A stretch of 5,109 bases of DNA from NCBI GenBank assembly GCA_002382605.1, contig DFYG01000019.1:20560-25668 (forward strand). The letters run 5' to 3'. The stretch comes from Synergistaceae bacterium UBA4088. Lineage in GTDB: Bacteria > Synergistota > Synergistia > Synergistales > Thermovirgaceae. The position numbers were made by a program, and so were the translations under genes. The notes beneath the pieces are model-generated. The model did no database searches. It saw only the letters and a list, made by a program, of their open reading frames with translations, and was not told the origin of the DNA. This document shows positions 1-5,109 of this stretch, piece by piece. How positions within the stretch are numbered: the first letter of the stretch is position 1; each line of letters begins with the position of its first letter.

Positions 1-144
1 AGGGCCCAGGTGGTCCACTACGCCGACTTCGAGGCCAACGGTTTCTCTAACGCCCAGTGCAGGGAGAAGGGACTGCTTCGCCTTGAGGGCAAGGATTACC
101 CCGTGATCGACGGGGACGTCATAGAGATAAGATTCAACGTCTGA
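1..144 (+). CDS. ychF: YchF family ribosome-associated ATPase/GTPase, C-terminal end (partial)
   Basis: Only the last 47 codons are present; the frame is open from base 1 to the TGA at 142-144. The residues read RAQVVHYADFEANGF near the start, then REKGLLRLEGKDYPVIDGDV, ending in IEIRFNV. This matches the C-terminal TGS region of the YchF/OLA1 family, whose members typically end in a (R/K)xEGKDYxVxDGDVxxFxFNV pattern. YchF is an Obg-related, cytoplasmic P-loop NTPase that prefers ATP and binds ribosomes; it is linked to stress responses and translation. The G domain with its P-loop lies outside the window, so nucleotide specificity cannot be read here. The next gene starts 21 nt downstream on the same strand, which suggests co-transcription. 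The family call is confident because the ending is very characteristic; the function comes from family knowledge. Confidence 0.88.
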   Translation, partial: RAQVVHYADFEANGFSNAQCREKGLLRLEGKDYPVIDGDVIEIRFNV

Positions 145-150
145 ACGACA

Positions 151-157
151 GGGGGAG
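151..157 (+). promoter_or_regulatory. Ribosome binding site of the Old Yellow Enzyme gene
   Basis: GGGGGAG lies 8 nt before ATG 166. It decides the start: the nearer ATG at 158 runs into TGA after two codons, so 166 is the only workable start. Confidence 0.75.
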
Positions 158-165
158 ATGCGCTG

Positions 166-1173
166 ATGTCAATTCTTTTTGAACCTCTTGAGATAAGGGG
201 AGTCCGATTAGAGAACAGGATCGTTATCCCTCCGATGGCCTCGATGACCTGCACGAAAACGGGTCTGCCTACTGCTGACACTCTGGAAACCTATATGCCC
301 CTGGCCGGGTGCGGAGCCGGTCTGGCCATGATCGAGCACCACGCAGTCATCCCCGAGGGAAGGACTCGCCTGAGGCAGCTGCTCATGGACCGCGACGAGA
401 TCCTCCCCTACCAGAAGGATCTTGCGAGCCTCTTTTCCGGCAGGAATATGCCAGCCCTGATCCAGCTCAACCATGCAGGATCTTTCATCGTGGACGAGGA
501 TCTTCTCGAGAACGGGTGGATCCCCAAAGGCCCCTCCCCCATACGCCACCCGCGCTCGAACCTCTTCATAATGCCCACGGGGCTTTCGACAGATGAAATT
601 TCAGCTATCCCAAAGATGTTCGCCGATGCCGCCAACAGGGCCGTCCGCGCCGGGTACCCGGGGGTCGAGATCCATGCCGCCCACGGCTACCTGCTGGGTC
701 AGTTCCTGAGTCCCATGACGAACCGCCGCTCCGACTCGTACGGCGGCTGCGTCAGAAACCGTGCCCGGCTTATATTCGAGGTACACGAAGCCGTGCGGGA
801 TGCAGTGGGGTGTGACCCTGTCGTAGCCGTCCGCCTCGGAATGGCCGACACTCTGCCAGACAAGGACCCTTCAGGACAGACTATAGAAGACGCCCGCTGG
901 GTGGCGGGAGAGTTCGCATCAAGGGGCCTTGACCTGCTTGACCTCTCCGGCAACATGTGCGGGTTTGACGGACAGGGCGAGGCGTGGTTCGCACCATACT
1001 GCCGAACGGTCAAGGACGCCGCCGGCAAAACGCCAGTCGTCTGCACGGGCGGTATCAAGACATACGAGACTGCACTAAGGCTGCTCGACAGGCATGAGAG
1101 CGACCTGGTTGGCGTAGGGAGAGCCCTGAAAACAGATCCGAACCTGGTCCGAACCTGGAAAAAACAGCAATGA
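166..1173 (+). CDS. Old Yellow Enzyme family NAD(P)H:flavin oxidoreductase (single-domain, YqjM-like size)
   Basis: A 335-residue FMN-dependent TIM barrel of the Old Yellow Enzyme family, whose members reduce activated C=C bonds of enones, enals or related electrophiles with NAD(P)H; cytoplasmic, no signal peptide. Visible signatures are the N-terminal FEPLEIRGVRLENRIVIPPM (residues 5-24), QLNHAG (100-105), and the active-site block GVEIHAAHGYLLGQFLSP (166-183). In that block His170 and His173 fit the substrate-anchoring pair and Tyr175 the proton donor. NRRSDSYGG (186-194), AVRLG with Arg223, and CTGGI plus VGVGRAL (293-320) fit FMN and phosphate contacts. It stops right after the FMN domain, so the [4Fe-4S] and second flavin domain of 2,4-dienoyl-CoA reductases are missing. 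The position of the redox-tuning Cys of YqjM (PMC) is Ala25 here, with Cys29 nearby. The YqjM-type C-terminal tail also appears absent. ATG 166 is preceded by GGGGGAG at 151-157. Physiological substrate unknown. Confidence 0.9.
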   Translation: MSILFEPLEIRGVRLENRIVIPPMASMTCTKTGLPTADTLETYMPLAGCGAGLAMIEHHAVIPEGRTRLRQLLMDRDEILPYQKDLASLFSGRNMPALIQLNHAGSFIVDEDLLENGWIPKGPSPIRHPRSNLFIMPTGLSTDEISAIPKMFADAANRAVRAGYPGVEIHAAHGYLLGQFLSPMTNRRSDSYGGCVRNRARLIFEVHEAVRDAVGCDPVVAVRLGMADTLPDKDPSGQTIEDARWVAGEFASRGLDLLDLSGNMCGFDGQGEAWFAPYCRTVKDAAGKTPVVCTGGIKTYETALRLLDRHESDLVGVGRALKTDPNLVRTWKKQQ

Positions 1174-1192
1174 AAAACCCGGGAATAAACCC

Positions 1193-1212
1193 CCTGGAAA
1201 AACTTTTCCGGG
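1193..1212. terminator. Short stem-loop in the convergent gap
   Basis: CCTGGAAA at 1193-1200 can pair with TTTCCGGG at 1205-1212 (8 pairs, one of them T-G) around the four-base loop AACT. It sits 20 nt after the oxidoreductase stop. No clear T-run follows on the + strand; on the - strand a weak GTTTATT follows. It may act as a secondary end signal for the opposing - strand gene. This rests on hand pairing only. Confidence 0.3.
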
Positions 1213-1218
1213 CACGCT

Positions 1219-1261
1219 CCGGGGATCGGGGATCTGATTGACGAAACTTCCGATCCACCGG
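1219..1261 (+). terminator. Probable transcription terminator of the ychF / oxidoreductase unit
   Basis: CCGGGGATCGG (1219-1229) pairs with CCGATCC-A-CCGG (1250-1261), giving 11 GC-rich pairs with one bulged A and a 20-nt loop. The + strand downstream is T-rich but interrupted, with TTTTT only at 1284-1288. The position, between the stops of two convergent genes, fits transcription termination, possibly in both directions. The large loop and the lack of an immediate T-run make it a weak intrinsic terminator. Confidence 0.42.
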
Positions 1262-1322
1262 GTCTGATATTTCAGCTTTCATATTTTTGCCGCTTTGCCC
1301 CGGCACACATCTGCTGAACTTT

Positions 1323-2456
1323 CTAATAACGGAATATGGCCGCCAGCTCGCCCCCACCGGGAACTTCATCTGCTTCGAGAGCGTAGACTGTACCCCCGCT
1401 TTCAAGCGTCCGCACTGCAGCCATGTCCAGAAGGTCCCTGTTCCCGTAGGCATTGGACGCATCTATCTCGATGCTGCCCGCCTCGGGATCATAGCGGCCC
1501 CAGACCTGTTGCTTCAGAGAGACGAAGAGCGTGTCCACCCTGCCGGCCACGGAAGCAGGCACGATCTCCTCCAGCCGGTCCGAGGTTTTTCCGGTTCCCT
1601 GAAGATCTCCGTAGCGCTCTCCTGCCTCCGTCCGGGCCCGCTCGAAGATGGGTTTGACGATCTTCCAGGCCTTTTGCTGAAGTTCCCTGGCGTCGAAAGC
1701 TTCGGGATTTCCTTCTATGGACTCTTCCACAAGGTGCGTGTATGTGTTGGCCTCTCGGAAAATGGAAGCGAGATAACTTATGCCGGCGGTGACAAGAGGT
1801 GATTTTTCGTTCTTCAGGACCTTCTGGAGCCCCTCGTCGACGCGCCTGAAAAACCGGCGTATGTTGCCCTTGACGTCCTCTTCCCCAACCCCGTGGGTGT
1901 GGAAAGGCCCGGAACTGTCATGCCCCCCGCTGAATTGGCCCTGTTTACCGCTAAGTTCGTACTGCAGGGCCTCCGAGATGCTTTCGGGAACATTTTCCAG
2001 GTCCATCTCCCTGACGCTGTCGCGGGTGCACTGTAGCAGACGGATCTGCTTCTGGCTCAGGCATAGGACAAAATACTCCCCTCCCCATCCCAGGAGCGGC
2101 AGGAGAGGTTTAATGTGGAACCTGTCCGAGACCGTCACAAGGTCCTTCATCGCTATGGGGAGACGGTACACCCTTGAGAAGTCCCGGGCCATAAAAACTG
2201 CAATACCTTCGCTCTGCTGCTCCCAGAACATCGAATTGGACAAAAGGGAGCGAGTATCGGAAAGAAGGGCCTCTTTCTGCTGGGGACGGAGATCCGATCC
2301 TCCGAGGCTCTCTTCAGCCTGTCCCAGAAGGGTCTTGAAACGGATCTGGCTTTTTTTGGGATCATGCGGACGGGGACTGGACATGTAGAGAGTGATACTT
2401 GGGGTGTCCTCATGTTCGGCAAGCTTGAATATCTCATCCTTGCCAGGAACTTTCAC
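1323..2456 (-). CDS. baeRF-like protein (bacterial relative of eRF1/Pelota), putative ribosome-rescue factor
   Basis: A 377-residue soluble protein without signal peptide or membrane segment. I recognise the pattern of the baeRF families, bacterial homologues of archaeo-eukaryotic release factors; it looks closest to family 3 or 7, and I cannot decide which. The N-terminal third (1-110) has the ITLYMSS strand typical of these proteins. The middle part starts FHIKPLLPLL (113-122), then EYFVLCLSQKQIRLLQ (127-142). Next comes a Gly/His-rich flexible loop, GKQGQFSGGHDSSGPFHTHG (170-189), near where eRF1 has its catalytic GGQ loop. Helices follow with FREANTYTHLVEE (233-245). The end (299-377), with VDTLFVSL, ESGGTVYAL and GGGELAAIFRY, resembles the L30e-like third domain of eRF1/Pelota. 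Family members are predicted to act on stalled ribosomes or peptidyl-tRNA; this is inference, not shown here. GTG start chosen from the ideal ribosome binding site; monocistronic, with its own promoter. Confidence 0.8.
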   Translation of the reverse strand: MKVPGKDEIFKLAEHEDTPSITLYMSSPRPHDPKKSQIRFKTLLGQAEESLGGSDLRPQQKEALLSDTRSLLSNSMFWEQQSEGIAVFMARDFSRVYRLPIAMKDLVTVSDRFHIKPLLPLLGWGGEYFVLCLSQKQIRLLQCTRDSVREMDLENVPESISEALQYELSGKQGQFSGGHDSSGPFHTHGVGEEDVKGNIRRFFRRVDEGLQKVLKNEKSPLVTAGISYLASIFREANTYTHLVEESIEGNPEAFDARELQQKAWKIVKPIFERARTEAGERYGDLQGTGKTSDRLEEIVPASVAGRVDTLFVSLKQQVWGRYDPEAGSIEIDASNAYGNRDLLDMAAVRTLESGGTVYALEADEVPGGGELAAIFRY

Positions 2457-2464
2457 TGCTACCG

Positions 2465-2471
2465 CCTCCTT
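2465..2471 (-). promoter_or_regulatory. Strong ribosome binding site setting the GTG start of the baeRF-like gene
   Basis: On the - strand the sequence reads AAAGGAGG, 8 nt, then GTG at 2456-2454. AAGGAGG is a near-perfect anti-16S match at ideal spacing, so GTG is preferred over any internal ATG. Confidence 0.85.
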
Positions 2472-2486
2472 TTGTATATGCCATCC

Positions 2487-2549
2487 TTCCCTGCGGGCGG
2501 GCGCTTAAGGTTTTTTGAGAGATATGTGCTCCGGCTTGAATGCAGGGAA
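2487..2549 (-). promoter_or_regulatory. Inverted repeat in the leader of the baeRF-like gene
   Basis: TTCCCTGC at 2487-2494 and its exact complement GCAGGGAA at 2542-2549 could pair in the leader mRNA, closing a 47-nt loop that ends 15 nt before the Shine-Dalgarno. It matches no riboswitch or leader class that I recognise. An 8-bp long-range repeat may arise by chance, so a regulatory role is only a possibility. Confidence 0.25.
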
Positions 2550-2581
2550 TGAACGAACATTGTGCCGCTTTATTTAGTTAG

Positions 2582-2590
2582 ATTATATCA
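2582..2590 (-). promoter_or_regulatory. Extended -10 promoter for the baeRF-like gene
   Basis: The - strand reads TGATATAAT, a perfect TATAAT box with the TGn extension. About 17 nt upstream no good TTGACA is seen (only CCTGTC-like bases near 2604-2609), which is usual for extended -10 promoters. Transcription would start near 2575, leaving a leader of about 118 nt before the GTG start at 2456. Confidence 0.6.
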
Positions 2591-2594
2591 TAAG

Positions 2595-2709
2595 GGGTAG
2601 TAAGACAGGAGGAGAACCAAAGGCATGAATGGCGGACGATGACTGGCCGTAAGTATAAAACCATTACAAAAGGCCGGGAGAGAAAATAGCCCGGCCTTTT
2701 GTGTTTTTT
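2595..2709 (+). ncRNA. Possible short + strand transcript with a tiny ORF, ending at the terminator stem
   Basis: This is speculative. TTGTGC (2560-2565) and TATATC/TATCAT (2584-2591) could form a weak + strand promoter. Downstream are AGGAGGAG (2607-2614) and ATG 2625, which opens a five-codon frame (MNGGR) whose TGA overlaps a second ATG at 2639. The second frame encodes 16 residues, MTGRKYKTITKGRERK, very basic, with its TAG at 2687-2689 inside the terminator loop. The strong stem at 2666-2702 with TTTTTT at 2704-2709 would end the RNA at about 115 nt. No known small RNA or leader peptide is recognised. The stem is also explained by the gene on the other strand, so the transcript itself is unproven. 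Confidence 0.2.
2666..2709. terminator. Strong bidirectional intrinsic terminator below the lemA/DUF2207 unit
   Basis: ACAAAAGGCCGGG (2666-2678) and CCCGGCCTTTTGT (2690-2702) form a perfect 13-bp stem around an 11-nt loop. On the - strand it lies about 60 nt after the DUF2207 stop, and its 3' arm ends in TTTTGT, followed by AATGGTTTTATA. On the + strand it is followed by GTTTTTTC, a better T-run. It therefore should work in both directions. It insulates the baeRF-like gene from read-through of the envelope genes. Confidence 0.88.
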
Positions 2710-2765
2710 CAGTTTCATGTTGGATGTTTCGGATCCCGGCAGTTACGGATCAGGAGTTATCGTTC

Positions 2766-4712
2766 TTACCACCCGCCGCCGCCGCCTCCCCCGCCTCCGC
2801 CTCCTGAGAAGCCCCCGCCGCCGAAGCCGGATCCGGAGCCGGGAGCGACCGAAGAAGATGCGATCGCCGTTCCCAGTCCGCCGCTCAAACCCGTCATGAA
2901 GGATGCAGCACCCATGTGGTACCAGGGGGAGGTTCCGGTGTACCAGCCGGGATCATACTGGGCATTTTTGAGGACATCGTCGAAGCTGGACGCCCACTCC
3001 TTTTCGACACCCAGGGCTATGGCGTAGGGGAGGATGCTCTCGAAGTGCTCGGGAGTCTGTTCCGGCATGTCCACGCGTGCCAGGGTGCGGATGCGCTCCT
3101 TCTCGGCCGTCATCATGTACATGCGGAGTCCCTCAAGGTCGTCCATGAGTTCCCGGCCCCTGGGAGTGTAGTTCTTCATGAGGTGGTAGAAAAGAACATT
3201 GATCAAAAGCGCGCCGACCAGGGATAACGCAAAAGACATGGAAGCCGTCTCCATCAAAATCCCGATACCGAACAGCTCGGCCCCGAGGAAGGGGACAGAG
3301 AAAACAGAGAGAAACAGCCCGTGGATGAACAGCCCCGCCTTGCGCCGCTTGACGCCTTCTTTCAGAGATGCCAGACCACGATAGACGATGGTTCCCACCC
3401 CGAGGGTCCAGACAGAAAGCCAGAGCATCATGAAGGCTGAGGCCCCGGCCTCACCGCCGTAGGTCCCGATGAAGGATCCGGTTCCGCCTATAAGGAGGAT
3501 TGTAAGGAGAACGCCGGAGATAACCCAGGCCAGATTCCTGATGAAGAAGTCCTTCCCCCTGCTTGATATAAGGTCTTTTATCGCGCCTTTGGCGGAGGCG
3601 AGCTCTTCGTGGCTCCCTTTTTCAACGGCAAGGGACCGCCCGCCCGGAAAAAGGGATTTCAGGAAAGCCTTCTCAGCCACCTTCAGTTTGCCGGTAACTT
3701 TGTCCGTCGGATGGAGCATGAAGCGGTTTTTAGCCCTGCTGAAGAGCCCTTTAGGGACGTCGTTCTCCTCGATGCGCAGATAACCCCTTACCGCCAGATC
3801 AATAAGAGTGGCGGTGAACGTGTCATCCCGCATCTTCTGGTTATACACATAGGAGGCCATGGCGGGCGTAACGCCCTCGGGCGGGTAAAAGAGAGGGATT
3901 ATCTGCCCCGGGCGCAGGTCTTTCCCGTAGCGGGTCCACACGGCCAGGTAGTAGACCAGGATAAGGACTACTACCAGGGGCGGAATGGCTTTCCCGTAAC
4001 GCTCTGCCAGCGCGGCCCTTGCCTGCCGTTTGAGATAGGCCGCCGAGGGGGTGACGTATCCCTTTGGAAAACCGGCGACGATCGTGAGACCTTCGCGCGC
4101 ACTCAGAGGAGCTGTGGTTTCGAACCAGACGGTGTTCCCGGCGATGCGTCCGGAAGCGTTCTGTGAGCGGGAACCCTGGGGTCCTGTGTACCAGGCGATC
4201 TTTTCAACGGGTGCCTCTTCGGGGAGTACGACCAGGGCAGTGGCTCTGTCAATGGGGAACTCCCAGCCTGTGCCGGTGACGTTCCAGTAGAGTTCGTCGT
4301 GCTCTTCGAAGAATCCGATCTGCCCGGTGGTAGTGTAGACGATAGTGTAGGTGTGGTCACCGAGCGGGGCATAGGCGTTTGGGTCACCTATACGGACACG
4401 CACCCCGTTGCTGACCCCTTCGGTCTTCCAGGGAACGGGGCCGCCATCCAGCAGAACCGTACCGACTGAAAAGCCCACCTCGACGTTTCGGCCCTGCGCA
4501 TCCTTGTAGCGTGTCGGGAAATCCCTGAAGATGCCCCTGTTGATGCGGTTGTGCTCTATCCGGACGGTGATGTCCTCTCGAACACTGAGCCTGCTGTCAG
4601 GGTCCACGCGTATGGAGCTGTCGAAGGAGAGGATCCTCTCCGCTCCTGCCGCCATTGTCACAAGGGTAAAAAGGATCAGCAGAGCTGCTGAAATACACCG
4701 GAATATACGCAT
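2766..4712 (-). CDS. DUF2207 domain-containing membrane protein with Gly-rich C-terminus
   Basis: A 648-residue envelope protein of the DUF2207 family, molecular function unknown. A signal peptide (1-24, cleavage after AAGA likely) is followed by an extracytoplasmic beta-rich DUF2207 domain (about 25-220) with the family blocks NRGIFRDFPTRY (58-69), YTIVYTTTGQIGFFEEHDELYWNVTG (122-147) and WEFPI (150-154). A first membrane segment is at 244-260, then a cytoplasmic part containing PLFYPPEGVTPA (273-284). Four more segments lie near 391-412, 424-445, 460-485 and 490-511. The C-terminal cytoplasmic stretch has the conserved FESILPYAIALGVEKEWASSF (557-577). The tail (from 629) is almost pure glycine, with eleven Gly before the last Trp. 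ATG 4712 has AGGGGG 5 nt upstream. It follows lemA by 32 nt, a frequent pairing, which suggests a joint envelope role. No catalytic site is visible. Family call confident, function not. Confidence 0.92.
   Translation of the reverse strand: MRIFRCISAALLILFTLVTMAAGAERILSFDSSIRVDPDSRLSVREDITVRIEHNRINRGIFRDFPTRYKDAQGRNVEVGFSVGTVLLDGGPVPWKTEGVSNGVRVRIGDPNAYAPLGDHTYTIVYTTTGQIGFFEEHDELYWNVTGTGWEFPIDRATALVVLPEEAPVEKIAWYTGPQGSRSQNASGRIAGNTVWFETTAPLSAREGLTIVAGFPKGYVTPSAAYLKRQARAALAERYGKAIPPLVVVLILVYYLAVWTRYGKDLRPGQIIPLFYPPEGVTPAMASYVYNQKMRDDTFTATLIDLAVRGYLRIEENDVPKGLFSRAKNRFMLHPTDKVTGKLKVAEKAFLKSLFPGGRSLAVEKGSHEELASAKGAIKDLISSRGKDFFIRNLAWVISGVLLTILLIGGTGSFIGTYGGEAGASAFMMLWLSVWTLGVGTIVYRGLASLKEGVKRRKAGLFIHGLFLSVFSVPFLGAELFGIGILMETASMSFALSLVGALLINVLFYHLMKNYTPRGRELMDDLEGLRMYMMTAEKERIRTLARVDMPEQTPEHFESILPYAIALGVEKEWASSFDDVLKNAQYDPGWYTGTSPWYHMGAASFMTGLSGGLGTAIASSSVAPGSGSGFGGGGFSGGGGGGGGGGGW
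2769..2828 (-). repeat. Glycine-codon low-complexity tract ending the DUF2207 gene
   Basis: Twenty codons encode GFGGGGFSG, a run of further glycines and a final Trp. The run of eleven Gly at 2772-2804 mixes GGC, GGA and GGG, so it is not a pure slippage-prone microsatellite. Such tails are common in DUF2207 and TPM-domain envelope proteins. On the + strand it looks like a polyproline frame, which is an artefact. Confidence 0.7.
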
Positions 4713-4717
4713 GAGAT

Positions 4718-4723
4718 CCCCCT
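4718..4723 (-). promoter_or_regulatory. Ribosome binding site of the DUF2207 gene
   Basis: The - strand reads AGGGGG, then five bases (ATCTC), then ATG at 4712. It lies in the 32-nt gap after the lemA stop, supporting ATG 4712, where the signal peptide also begins. Confidence 0.75.
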
Positions 4724-4744
4724 GGATAATAAAGTGAGGTTCGC

Positions 4745-5109
4745 CTAGAAAGAGACCTTTGGCACAGAACGGTCCTCCTCGGCTGCTTCAAAGTAGTCGC
4801 GCTTTGTAAAGCCGAACGGCCCGGCAAGCATGTTGTTCGGGAATACCTGGATGAGGGAGTTGTAGGCCCGGGCGGCTCCGTTGTAATATCTTCGGGCCAT
4901 CTGTATCTCGCTCTCGAGGGTCCCCAGGTTCTGCTGGAGGTCAAGGAAGTTGGTGTTGGCCTTGAGTTCCGGGTAGTTCTCCGCGACAGCGAAGAGGGAT
5001 CTGAGCGTTCCTGTAAGGACATTTTCGGCCTGAGCCCTCTCTGTCACTGACCCGGCGCTGACAGCCGCTGCACGTGCCTCCGTAACTCTTTCGAAAACCT
5101 CGCGTTCGT
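4745..5109 (-). CDS. lemA: LemA family protein (3' part; start outside the window)
   Basis: The frame is open from the right edge to the TAG at 4745-4747, giving 121 complete codons. It continues upstream beyond the GTG at 5047, so that codon is internal (Val), not a start. The visible part begins EREVFERVTEARAAAVSAGS, then AENYPELKANTNFLDLQ, YYNGAARAYNSLIQVFPNN and the diagnostic end GPFGFTKRDYFEAAEE ... VPKVSF, all typical of LemA. LemA proteins are about 185-200 residues with one N-terminal membrane helix and a helical coiled bundle; the missing 65-75 residues should hold that helix. The helices visible here are long and charged, matching the bundle. The biochemical role is unknown. The DUF2207 gene starts 32 nt downstream on the same strand, so the two are very probably one operon, whose promoter lies outside the window. 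Confidence 0.93.
   Translation of the reverse strand, partial: EREVFERVTEARAAAVSAGSVTERAQAENVLTGTLRSLFAVAENYPELKANTNFLDLQQNLGTLESEIQMARRYYNGAARAYNSLIQVFPNNMLAGPFGFTKRDYFEAAEEDRSVPKVSF

Noticed and set aside
1287..1802. A + strand frame of 171 residues opposite the 3' half of the baeRF-like gene.
   Set aside because: It has no convincing ribosome binding site and no recognisable domain, and it lies antisense to a gene with strong family signatures.
2485..2516. Terminator-like + strand element: CCTT...AAGG arms followed by TTTTTT.
   Set aside because: The outer stem is only 4 bp with a poorly paired interior, there is no + strand gene upstream, and the bases belong to the leader of the - strand gene, where the run reads as A.
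2701..3027. A + strand frame coding for a polyproline-rich protein of 108 residues.
   Set aside because: It is the complement of the Gly-rich tail and C-terminal region of the DUF2207 gene, which has clear family blocks, signal peptide and ribosome binding site. The proline run is only GGN codons read backwards.
3609..4166. A + strand frame of 185 residues inside the DUF2207 gene.
   Set aside because: Antisense to the conserved membrane and DUF2207 blocks, without a start signal; a result of GC-rich codon use.
4745..5047. A 100-residue complete gene starting at GTG 5047.
   Set aside because: The same frame continues without a stop to the window edge with typical LemA residues, so this GTG is an internal valine and the gene is cut by the window.
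1..5109. CRISPR arrays, tRNA or rRNA genes, insertion sequences, phage or defence genes.
   Set aside because: No regularly spaced repeats, no tRNA-like folds noticed, no transposase or integrase motifs and no terminal inverted repeats were seen. All long frames are accounted for by five genes.

Overview
The window is ordinary bacterial chromosome, GC-rich by eye, with short intergenic gaps and strong purine-rich ribosome binding sites. No rRNA, tRNA, CRISPR array, insertion sequence or phage gene is visible. The lineage cannot be fixed from this stretch. The gene content (YchF, an Old Yellow Enzyme, a baeRF-type protein and a LemA/DUF2207 pair) occurs in several anaerobic or Gram-negative phyla. 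A Synergistota-like or deltaproteobacterial-like source is only a guess.

Left part, + strand (1-1173): the last 47 codons of the ribosome-associated ATPase YchF, then after 21 nt a 335-residue single-domain FMN oxidoreductase of the Old Yellow Enzyme family. The two are probably co-transcribed. A 149-nt convergent gap (1174-1322) holds two stem-loops that probably end transcription from both sides.

Middle, - strand (1323-2456): a 377-residue protein resembling the baeRF families, bacterial relatives of archaeo-eukaryotic release factor eRF1/Pelota. It starts at GTG behind a near-ideal Shine-Dalgarno and has a leader of about 120 nt below an extended -10 promoter. The gap 2457-2765 (309 nt) carries that promoter and leader, a perfect 13-bp terminator stem, and a possible short + strand transcript that would end at the same stem.

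Right part, - strand (2766-5109): a lemA gene (3' part only) followed 32 nt later by a DUF2207 membrane protein with a signal peptide, five further membrane segments and a Gly-rich tail ending in Trp. This is the familiar LemA/DUF2207 envelope pair. Transcription enters from the right edge and ends at the stem at 2666-2702.

I see no clearly new multi-gene system. The points most worth a second look are the baeRF-like protein with its own regulated-looking leader, and the unassigned + strand mini-transcript in the gap beside it.
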